From NCBI RefSeq assembly GCF_010093535.1, contig NW_022985195.1, positions 319,200-383,199 on the forward strand: 64,000 nucleotides of DNA, given 5' to 3'. The number at the start of each line of letters is the position of its first letter. The stretch's first letter is position 1. The stretch is from Lindgomyces ingoldianus. Taxonomy: Eukaryota > Ascomycota > Dothideomycetes > Pleosporales > Lindgomycetaceae. A program made the translations under genes and the position numbers. Below are positions 33,331 through 41,965 of this stretch, one piece after another. Under the pieces are notes generated by a model. It saw nothing but the letters and a program-made list of their open reading frames with translations, ran no database searches and was not told the DNA's origin.

Positions 33331-35119
33331 AAGCTACGTCCATCCATATGACATTCCTGCCCTTCACAGGAAACTGTATGCATCACCCAGGGGCTCGAAA
33401 TCGCTAGAAATTTGGTCGTCTTTTAAGCAACTTAGGCCAGAGAAACCCCCCACCCTCGTTCCATAAACTCCTCCGCCCATCCTTACACCCCTCCTTGAAC
33501 TCACACACCATGTATGCAATCCGCACTGGTATAACTGCTCCGCAGGACAAGGCTTCAGGCCTTCCTAGCAGAATATCGTCCCTGAAGTAGTTGGCAGACT
33601 AGTATAGTGCGTAAAACTGTACTTGAACTTCGTCACTCGGCTAGATGCAAACTAGAAATTGGCTAGCAGGCCAGCTAGGAAGAGGTCATCGGATAGAGCA
33701 GAAAGTGTTGTGCCTGTGCACGTGTTTGATGGAATTGTGGAGACAGTTGTGGCCTGCAGAATATACTAAAACTGATCACTTGTCTAAATCGCGAATGCAG
33801 ATCCAGGCACGTAACGTTTCAATATTCCTCAAACTGTCGCTCTCTTCCCGCATTGGTGAGTAAGATGGTTCGAACCGAGTTTATGTCCGAGCTTGCACAG
33901 TCTGACATGCGTCGAAGAATCGCCCTACTGAGAAGGAAGCGCGCTTCTATGCCTTCCTTGCTAACTTGAAGGACTTCAAAAAGTCACGCTGCGATTTGAT
34001 GCTGTTGAAGTACGATGATATGGGGCCTCTAAGGACAATTCGGGAGATATAGTAAGGCCCTGTACAGGTCTCGGACTGTTGTGAAAAAGATGTAACACAT
34101 GACTGAGCAACTCTTAAAGGATTATTAAGTACGTCTGTTCTCATGTCTTTGAAAAGAGCAGGAGATCGATAGTTGAGGCAAATCCCAACAGAATAATTCC
34201 CAACTAGCTTGTACGGTCCTCCATCGGGACAGATTATTTATACGTTCCGAGTCGTTGACGGAGTAACTTTCAGCAGATAACTATCCGTTGATCCTTCAAA
34301 AAATACCGACCCGAATCCAAGTCCGAGATTTGGATGATATTGCGGGATTGTTGATGGTGGCTGACCCCCCGGCATTTTACATTCTGGTGACGTGAAACAT
34401 ATTGAGCCAAGAACCCATTTGGTGGGAACGTATACGAACCTTGGAAGGGCGGCGAGCCCATGTGCCGGGGTTGAGGTATAATTGCGGGAGGGTTGCGGAC
34501 ATTTTTGTCCACATCTCACGAGATTCTGGGTCGCCGAGGCTGGGAAACCAGCTTGACTTCATCCGTACGAGGGCTGGTGAATGTGGCGCTGGTGGAAAAT
34601 TGGTCTTTCGTTGTGGCTGCCTGAGAATGCCGTCTTTGGATGAAGATTGTGGTCCTCGGTTGGTAAATTCGATTTGGTGTGGCTAGTACGATTTGGTTTG
34701 AGTGGCCTTTTTGACCTGAGTCTCGTTCGCTATTTTTGGCACCGGCTACTTCCCGTCACTGGTAGCAGCACAGTACCAGGCTCAGGCAACACCAAAGCCG
34801 CAAAATCGTCCAGATCCGAGCGCCTGATAAGCTTCGTCGATGATAACTGCCGAACCGAAATGAATCAATAGGAGATGCATGAACGCGGCACAACTGCAAC
34901 TTCCTCGTCACCCTCGCGTTTCCCTGTAAGCGCAAGGGCACTGGGAAATCGGACCCACCGGTACGCCGGCCGTGCTCGTCAATGCTGAACCGGATGAATT
35001 GCTCCGGGTTGAAAATTACACGCTTTCCTGGGGTAATGCAATCCATCCATGTGTTTCGCAAGCGGAATTCTGGGTGCTGAACGATTGCTCTTTACCATCC
35101 TTTCTCAAATGACCTCATT
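33331..35119. other. Intergenic region, no gene seen
   Basis: 1.8 kb with overlapping short frames near 34.2-34.7 kb that lack recognisable motifs. The last few hundred bases are the promoter region of the UstYa-family gene. Confidence 0.45.
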
Positions 35120-35927
35120 ATGTTTGGGAAGTTGTTCAAGAGACACCATTTCTCGTACTCTCGTGTGAATGTTTCCAATGATACCTCTTCCTTGTTCGTA
35201 TCTCAAAGCTCCAATCGCACGAATCGGAAGCGTGTTCAGGTCCTCTTACACGTCATATACCTCATATGTGCACTTTCGGCGGGGATTGCCATTGGATACT
35301 ACTCCGCAAGAAGCTTGAAGCTGGACGAGCATGGTCTTTTGAGTAAACCGCGTGACCTTCGATACTATTGACCGCATTAAACTAACATTCGCGTGGCAGA
35401 GCCTGCTGGGTCCATCAAGACCAACTTCCATTACAATCGAGCGTTTAGTTATCCGCCCGACGCGAAGACAGATGCTGCTTGGGGTTCAATCTTCCCCAGT
35501 AAGTCTTCTACTGCAAATCCGAAGTCTATGTTAACATATCCCAGGAGGCTTCGGTTTCATTCAGCATCCAGTACTTGCTCCAAATCAAAGCGGGATCGCA
35601 GTATTCCACCAGTTACACTGTTTGAATGGACTGCGGAAACAGTACTACCTTTCCCTCGAACGGGGCTCAGGGACTGGGGGCGAGTTCGAAGCGAAGAATG
35701 GGGAGACCAAAGATAGGAATCGCAGCGACCCAGCACATGTCCGTCATTGCTTTGATCTGCTCCGCCAATCCCTCATGTGTTCCGCCGATACCAACATTGA
35801 GCCCGTGGATTCTGAGCTCGGAGGCATTACGGGATGGGGAAGTGAGAGAAAATGCCGGGATTTTGGGACAGTCTTTGAATGGGCAGGGAAATGGGCGTAC
35901 CAAGATCCGCTGCCTGAGACAGTATAA
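35120..35927 (+). CDS. UstYa-family (DUF3328) oxidase-like protein, 234 aa
   Basis: Three exons, 35120-35342, 35400-35498 and 35545-35927, with introns of 57 and 46 nt. Both have GTAA donors and CAG acceptors, and phase is kept throughout. A basic N-terminus and one signal-anchor helix (about residues 40-62, LLHVIYLICALSAGIAIGYY) precede the domain. Both copies of the family's HXXHC motif are present: HQLHC at residues 129-133 and HVRHC at 172-176, the latter followed by the typical LLRQSLMCSADTNIEP. UstYa-family proteins catalyse oxidative modification, including macrocyclisation, of ribosomal peptides in dikaritin pathways, and occur in other secondary-metabolite clusters. The gene is convergent with a second family member 75 bp away, which strongly suggests a shared pathway. 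Confidence 0.9.
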
Positions 35928-36002
35928 ATTAACATAAATTGAAGTTTGAAACGAATAATAGACGAAGCTGATTCCAACAATTGATTCGCAAAGAATTGGC
36001 GT

Positions 36003-37073
36003 TTACCATCCCCGACCGGGCATTCCTGCAAGGGAATCAAGGTCGTAAAGGTCGGTCCTTCGCTCTGCAGCCCACGAGTTCAAGCGATGCCAGTCGACGC
36101 ACTTGAGAGGAGCGTGAGTGTTAGGTTTAGGGCGGTGCTCGCCAGGGGTTGCTTCAAACCATTCGAGAGTAATCGGGCTTAGCGAGGCTGTACACATGGT
36201 AGCCTGTCGGAGGTAGCTGATACAATGTTCTTAAGGGTCTCGTTAGTCCTAGTTTCAGGGAAAGCACAAGGAGGATTTTGCGCTACATACCTGCATGCCA
36301 CCTTTGAAAGTTATGCTCATCCGAATCTTTTGGAAGAGAAGGGAAGTAATAGTCCTGATGAATCCATCGATAAAGAGTTTTCAAACAATGGAGTTCATGA
36401 TAAACGGAGAAACTGATGACCTTCTCGTCGCTGCCGACAACTCCAAGAGTGCTTCTATTCAGACCAAGCCTGGAGTATTCAGAAGTATTGACTCGAAAGT
36501 AGGGATCTATGCCTAGTCAATGATTCTCCAGGCGCGGTTGAAGCTATCTTTAAGATGATATCTAATAGTGAAATACTCCGCAGAATAGAGCACGAACATA
36601 CTCGAAAGAAGCTCAGACCAAGCTTCATTAACTTCTGGCCGAGGATCGCCGATAAATGCATTGGGATAGAGCGTGTCATCGAATCCCAAAGGCCATTCAA
36701 CGTATTGCACCGCGCTCTGTGCCGGGGCTAGCAGGGTACAGGTTCAGTGATAGAACTAGATTCGTTCTTGGAATCACTTACAGTAGATATCCGACAAATG
36801 GAGTACTTGCGAATTATTCATTCGAACTAAGACCGCAGTGGCGAGCGAGCCAAATGCAGCGGAGACCAGGACTCCAAATATGCTCATGAGAATCAGTCGT
36901 GGTGTTGAAAATTGCCAGTCAGGTTTATAGGAAGAAGTGATGGGTCCCACGTGCTTGCACGTGCCCTCTTCGAGTAATGATATTTCTTCCTCTAAATTGG
37001 TCTTCATGGTAGAAAGTGTTCTTCGAGGTCGCGCTCGTCCAGTGCGTTGCAGAGTAATTTTGATAGAAGTCAT
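36003..37073 (-). CDS. UstYa-family (DUF3328) oxidase-like protein, 288 aa
   Basis: Four exons: 37073-36782, 36727-36602, 36512-36291 and 36229-36003. Introns are 54, 89 and 61 nt, all with GTA donors and phase kept (867 nt total). The cytoplasmic tail is about 58 residues. A membrane anchor spans residues 60-83 (LILMSIFGVLVSAAFGSLAT). The DUF3328 core begins at SPAQSAVQYVEWPLGF and includes DPRPEVNEAWSELL. The paired motifs are HELHC (178-182) and HAEHC (212-216). The second motif is created only by joining exons 3 and 4. The C-terminus is Pro/His-rich with the family-typical CVDWHRLNSWA. The sequence is clearly diverged from the neighbouring paralogue, as in pathways where two UstY proteins act together. 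Confidence 0.9.
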
Positions 37074-37651
37074 TCATGTAGCAGAAATAAAATACAAAAA
37101 GCCAGACCTGATGAGGATATGAGAATGTTATTCAGGTGTATTCCAATTTTAATACGCGCTTGCAAGCATCGAGGGAAGAAGCCGGGCTGAGGACTGTGCA
37201 CGACGCACTCTCCCGACTGGCTGGGTATTCTGAGGCCCCGGCTATAGATCACCTGGATTGTTTTCGCAATCACCGAGCTGGCGTCAATGAAATAAGAAGA
37301 GCTTAAAGCCTAGCTCTTTCGCTATTACTTTTCGTGATGTTGGAGCACGGAACATGCCAGCACCAGAAAGAACCTTGCGCCATCAATATCCGCGTACGTT
37401 GACGGCTTGGAGATAATGGGAGCAGCGAATGGCGAATAGGAGTGGGAAGTCTGGGTTTTGCCTGGCGAACGCAGCCTAACGGACATTAGTAGATGGTGTG
37501 AGAGCATGGGGAAACATATATACGGGCCTTCAAACCCTTCCTTGAATCGTCATCCAGGTAAAAGATGCTCAAACCGTCCTAACAACAAGACATTCTCTTT
37601 GAAGACTTCACTCCTTCAATTACCACTCTCTTTCACCGATCTACCCTTCGA
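37074..37651. promoter_or_regulatory. Divergent promoter region, UstYa gene / secreted-peptide gene
   Basis: 578 bp between two divergent start codons. No obvious TATA box or palindromic zinc-cluster site stands out. If the two genes are co-regulated, the control elements should lie here. Confidence 0.4.
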
Positions 37652-37916
37652 ATGCGTTTCCTCGCTCCGGTCATTTTCCTTGGAATTTCCACTGCTGCAC
37701 TTGCGGCTCCTCTCAGCCCTGGTATGTTCTAGAGTTAAACTCCAGTGAAACTCAAGTGCAACTATTCTAACAAGAATTCGGGTAGCCAATTCCTTACCTC
37801 AAGTAGACAATCATCAGCAAAACGATCAGGACGATGCAGTAGTGTGGTCATTCTCAAAGGAGAAGGGAGTAAATCCTGCGATTGCATTTGGTGTACATAC
37901 TTGGAGAAGAGGATAG
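37652..37916 (+). CDS. Small secreted peptide precursor candidate, 66 aa
   Basis: Two exons, 37652-37721 and 37786-37916, are joined over a 64-nt intron (GTATGT donor, TTCTAAC branch, GTAG acceptor, phase 1). The N-terminus is a clean signal peptide (MRFLAPVIFLGISTAALAAP). The mature part is about 47 residues: an acidic Gln/Asp/Asn-rich segment, then WSFSKEKGVNPAIAFGVHTW and a terminal RRG. It has a basic flank and dibasic end but no cysteines. A related stretch of DNA (ATTGCATTTGG) recurs just downstream of the stop. An alternative splice (GTAAAT at 37867 to GATAG at 37916) would replace the C-terminus but lacks a branch site, so the unspliced end is preferred. Position beside two UstYa-type genes makes a ribosomal-peptide precursor conceivable, but that is inference. 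Confidence 0.5.
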
Positions 37917-38575
37917 CCAGCAGGAAAATTGCATTTGGGATTGGCGTTTGGTGGTTCATTTGGCTCGTATAGGTCTGGCCTAAGTCCGTAAGGGGATATA
38001 TGCCTGGGTTTGCCAAGATTAAGTCTCTTCAAGAATGTAATAACAATCTCGTGACGCAATAGAAATGCCGCATAATTATCAAGCCAGAAAATTGACTTAC
38101 TTGCCTCGACGACGGTCTTTTGCGCGACTTCGTTCAATGTTTCGACAAGTCTTCTCAAAGTTCGACCGTGACATCCTTGTTGGTGAACGATTTGCGCCAG
38201 GGTCAGAGCTCCCAGTATCAAACCGGGTTGCAGAAAGCAGGTTTCAATGGTTGGCGAGTACGAATCTGTCGTCCAATAATCCGAGAAATCGAGGATTCGA
38301 CCACATTTCCTTTGGCATCCGAGTTTCTAAAGCGGGAAAGGAATTGGGCATGGGTGAAGGATGCCACGCGCTGCAGCATGTGTTACGATGGGGTACGTGC
38401 GCGCCAATTTACCCCCAAGGCCTGTCAATTGAATACCATCGCCGGAGAAGAACTGCTGGGTGGAGCACAGGTACTTGTGCAGCCAGCTTCTTGTGTGCTG
38501 GGAACGAGGATTCATCTTCTCGTCTCCATCCTGCTGGCCACAATTCACTTGTACCCCACAATTTGGTTCCTGAAT
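37917..38575. other. Intergenic region, no supported gene
   Basis: Overlapping frames on both strands, including a 131-codon minus-strand frame at 37826-38221 that overlaps the secreted-peptide gene. None is recognisable. This is the promoter region of the rhodopsin-like gene. Confidence 0.4.
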
Positions 38576-39873
38576 ATGGGTTTCTCTACCCCAGCGGGGA
38601 CTCCCATCGTCATCGCAACTATATTCCCAGCTCTTGCTATCTTCAGTGTCGCTGGCCGATTTTTGGCGAGAAGGGTGAAGAAGATCGTATGCAAAGCCGA
38701 TGATTGGATGGTCTTGGTTGCTCTTGTAAGGTCTCAAAATGTCCAGAGGGATTGAATCTAATGAGCATGGCCCAGGTTTCTTGCATCGCGAATGCGGTAA
38801 CACTGTTTGTTGGTAAGACTTCCGCTTGTCAAGACGCTCGGTATGGTGACCTCGAAAGCTGCAACGCATGGCGAACTTGGAAAAAAACAAGCCTTAGATC
38901 TAGAAGGAAATCCATATCCGAACCCGGCTCTAGAGACGTTTCAAAAGGTACGAACGATTAGAAAAGATCCGGTCGCCTTAAGACTGACCAGTCCGCAGAG
39001 CTTATACGCCACTCAAATAACCTCGCAAGTCGCGATCACATTAAGCCGAGCCGCCGTCCTACTCCTCTACACTCGGATATTCTTCGCTCAGACACACTTC
39101 ATTCTCATCTCCAGACTTCTACAGGTTATGAACGGAGCCTGGGGAGTTTCTTTCCTTTTTATCTACATTTTCCAATGTTGGCCCATCAGTCAACAGTGGA
39201 CAAAATCCCATGGCATGAGAAAGCATTGCGTCGAAAGCGGAACAACACTGTGGTGCGCAATTGCAGTATCATCAGTGATTATAGACAGCGCCATACTAGT
39301 TCTACCATGGCCGTATGTGTTTCGGCTTCGCCTCCCCAAACGGGAGAAGTGGGGGGTAGTTGGAATATTCATGCTGGGTGGCCTGTACGTGCAATATTCG
39401 AGTTCGATGGTCTATAGACTGACTAAGCTTGCAGGGTGCTTGCTGCTGCCATTGGGAAGACCTGGACTTTTTTTAACGTCGGAGATCTTATTGAAAGAGA
39501 CCACCAGATCACCTGTAAGGGCGTCGACGTCTTAGAATAGACAATAGTAGTGCTGACATCAACTCCGGAAGATAACGAATCTACCTTGATGTACTGGAGT
39601 ATTCCAGAAACCTGTTTGGCGGTTGTCTGTGCCTGTCTTCCCACGCTGAGGGGGTTATTCGAAGACTTTTCACTGCGATCAGTCATGGAGGGTATGAGAT
39701 CCTCGTTAAAATCCCGCGGATCTCAAAAGTCCACCGGTTCAAGCGGAAATCCGGGGCAAGAATCAACCGACCTGAGGCGAGTCGATTCACGGGAGTTGTC
39801 GTTCGAGACTACCCCGTGGGGGAAAGGTAGTGATGCCGAGAGAGGATGGGGTAATTCGCAGCAAAGGAATTGA
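38576..39873 (+). CDS. Fungal rhodopsin-like integral membrane protein, 347 aa
   Basis: Six exons: 38576-38725, 38776-38812, 38859-38947, 38999-39384, 39435-39514 and 39572-39873. Introns are 50, 46, 51, 50 and 57 nt, and the total is a clean 1044 nt. Splicing turns broken frames into family sequence: TLFVAATHGELGKKQALDLE, then ETFQK joined to SLYATQITSQVAITLSRAA, and ITYN joined to ESTLMYWSIPE. The third intron is 51 nt and open, so it would be missed as in-frame sequence. Typical landmarks are GRFLARR, the DDW motif after helix 2, WGVSFLFIYIFQCWPI, LPWPYVFRLRLP and CACLPTLRGLFE. This large family of seven-helix proteins (PF20684 type) has unknown ligands and is often found in secondary-metabolite clusters. 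The C-terminus is Ser-rich and hydrophilic. Confidence 0.83.
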
Positions 39874-40538
39874 GGGCAAAAGAATGCTCTGAGGGGTTGC
39901 AAGATCTTGGGGTTTAACCGACGTAGTCAAGATATTAGTCAAAGAAGAGGGAATGTTTATCTTCATATGCTTTAAATTTACGTTCACCGGGAAGGTGCAA
40001 GAGAGACCAGATACTGTGTGAGACAAGTGATGTGAAAGAAGGGTATCGACACCAAACAGGCCTCCAATCTAGGGGTAGGAAAGCTTGTCAAACCAACCAC
40101 ATGCTCCATCGTCCGCACTTATGCTAGGAACATCCTCGGATATCAAGACGACTCATATTCTGTATAGCTATAGTTGAGGGTTGGTCACGCAAGTTGAGCA
40201 TACGTCTCGCAAACAATACACAAGCACAGATGAAACTCGGTCCCTATATCGATACAGATCACAGGCTAATTGAAAACTACACTAAGCGGATTTTAGCTCC
40301 CCAAACGAGTGAAGCCAGCCCCCGAAGAAGTAAACATCGTCCAACGTCTCCCCAAGAAGGTATTGTCCTAATACTCTTTTTGCCCGATATCCCCATCCTT
40401 CTTTTCCGACCAATCGGTCTCGGTTCGAGCCGAAAACATCTCGTTTTCCCCGATTCGAGTGATCTATTCGACCGCGGGGGGGTTGCCTCCAGCTTTGATA
40501 CTATTAGATGATATTCAGCGTAACAGAGTAAGAAATTA
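39874..40538. other. Intergenic region between convergent genes
   Basis: The 3' regions of the rhodopsin-like gene and of the repeat gene. No coding signal; a 105-codon plus-strand frame (40194-40511) is not supported. Confidence 0.5.
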
Positions 40539-41843
40539 CTAACGGAACCCGCCGCCTGGAGCACCTCCGCCCGGCATACCTCCACTATGGTCTCGTCAAT
40601 ACCAGGTCTACTTTAAGGGTCGAATGCTTACGGAAAGCCACCTCCTGGTGCTCCTCCGCCCGGTGCACCTCCGCTACGCTCTAGTCAGTCCTGGAAGGCG
40701 CAAATCCATAATTCAGGGTCAATCCTCACGGAAAGCCACCGCCTGGTGCTCCTCCGCCAGGCATACCTCCGCTATGCTGTGTTAGTTCTAAAAGACACAA
40801 ACCCATACTTAAGGGGCCAAGCCTTACGGAAAGCCACCGCCTGGTGCTCCTCCACCAGGCATACCTCCACTGCGCTCAGATCAGCCCCGGAGGTCCGAAA
40901 TCTATAGTCAACTATTAGGACTTACGGAAAGCCACCACCGGGAGCACCTCCACCTGGAGCACCTCCACTGCACTCTGGTCAATCTCCAATAGCACACGCT
41001 CACACCCGAGAGTCAATACTCACGGAAAGCCACCTCCGGGCGCACCTCCGCCGGGCATACCTCCACTATCTTCAGGTTAGGTCTGAGCAGTACAAATCCA
41101 TTGTCAATACATAAGACTCACGGAAAGCCACCGCCTGGCGCACCTCCGCCGGGGGCTCCCCCAGGGCTGTAGGGATATCAGTTCTTGTTCAGATACAAGC
41201 TTTCGGGTCTCTCACAATCCTCCACCAGCTTGAAAAAGTCAGTATATATTAGCCACACCATGGGATACGGGAATGCTAACGAGCGCCTCCTCCAGGAGCA
41301 CCTCCAGGACTGTAGCAGATTTAGAATTCGAACACATTGAAGCATCCAGAGTCACTTACAAGCCACCACCAGCTTCCATCGAGTCAGTACGTTAGCGGAT
41401 TCGAGAGATAGAAGAAGACTGACGAGCACCACCTCCAGGAGCACCGCCGGGGCTTGGTGAGGTCAATACACACAAATCGGATCTTTTGGGGATACTCACA
41501 AGCCACCACCACCAGCTAGAGAAGAGTCAGCATGTGTTAGCCAAGTGTGGGGATAGGAAAAACCGACGGGCGCCACCACCTGGCACTATAGAATGTTAGC
41601 AGGCTTTCACTGACGACTTCATTCTGGGGCAGTGTACTTCCAGTCGGCCTGGGACCAGCTGGTCTTGTTGGCCTTGCGCCCGTTGGGCGGGGAGCTTGGG
41701 CCATGGGCACCGCAAGGGCGCTAGAGAATAATGTCAGTCACATCGGTGTGGATTAAGATGTCGTGCAGGGAGAACGCATCGATAGAAGAGTAAGATGAGG
41801 AGACGAACCCAGCTGCGAGGAGAGCAAAGATCCAGACCTTCAT
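40539..41843 (-). CDS. Secreted Gly/Pro-rich repeat protein from 15 microexons, 178 aa
   Basis: Fifteen exons read 41843-41809, 41720-41638, 41585-41568, 41515-41500, 41452-41424, 41372-41360, 41309-41281, 41228-41216, 41166-41122, 41065-41024, 40967-40926, 40869-40828, 40771-40730, 40673-40632 and 40584-40539. They total 537 nt with every phase kept. The product opens with a signal peptide (MKVWIFALLAAGALAVPMA), then a Pro/Arg/Thr linker with RPTG repeats, then ten copies of PGG(A/M)PGGGAPGGGF (the first is 12 residues), and ends in Arg-stop. The repeat block has no Cys, Lys or Arg before the last residue. I recognise no family. An elastin- or collagen-like secreted structural protein, or a peptide precursor, are possibilities. 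Lack of dibasic sites argues against Kex2-style release of repeats. A TATA box lies upstream. The model rests on sequence logic only, but the regularity is striking. Confidence 0.82.
40585..41065 (-). repeat. 98-bp exon-intron tandem array
   Basis: Five consecutive units start at 41065, 40967, 40869, 40771 and 40673 (minus strand), exactly 98 bp apart. The first four are each a 42-nt exon plus a 56-nt intron. The fifth has the same exon followed by a 47-nt intron. Exons are nearly identical; introns keep donor (GTRAG), branch region and TAG/CAG acceptor but diverge in between. Confidence 0.93.
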
Positions 41844-41956
41844 ATTGATGGGATTGATATCAACTGACAAATTTCAAGGCTCAGGGAAGGACAAATCACT
41901 AAACAACTGGATGAGTTGTCTGTGGATCAGCTCTCAAGTTCTGGGCAGCTCTTCTC

Positions 41957-41965
41957 TTTATATAT
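41957..41965 (-). promoter_or_regulatory. TATA box of the repeat-protein gene
   Basis: ATATATAAA on the minus strand, about 115 bp upstream of the start codon and followed by an AG-rich leader. It is a strong TATA element at a plausible distance, suggesting regulated or high expression. Confidence 0.65.

Noticed and set aside
37867..38005. Alternative third exon for the small secreted peptide, giving a Gly-rich C-terminus faintly resembling known cyclic-peptide cores
   Set aside because: The implied 48-nt intron lacks a branch-point sequence and the resemblance is only a few residues, so it is not used as evidence of function.
38327..38890. 187-codon minus-strand open frame
   Set aside because: It is antisense to the first exons of the rhodopsin-like gene, whose spliced product matches a known family. 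The antisense frame has no motif.
40585..41065. CRISPR-like array (98-bp period with conserved and variable parts)
   Set aside because: The conserved parts are coding exons in phase and the variable parts carry splice donors, branch sites and acceptors. Also, this is a eukaryotic genome.
40539..41843. Reading the Gly/Pro repeat array as a Kex2-processed RiPP precursor
   Set aside because: The repeats contain no Lys or Arg, so there are no dibasic cleavage sites between units. The idea is kept only as a weak hypothesis at cluster level.
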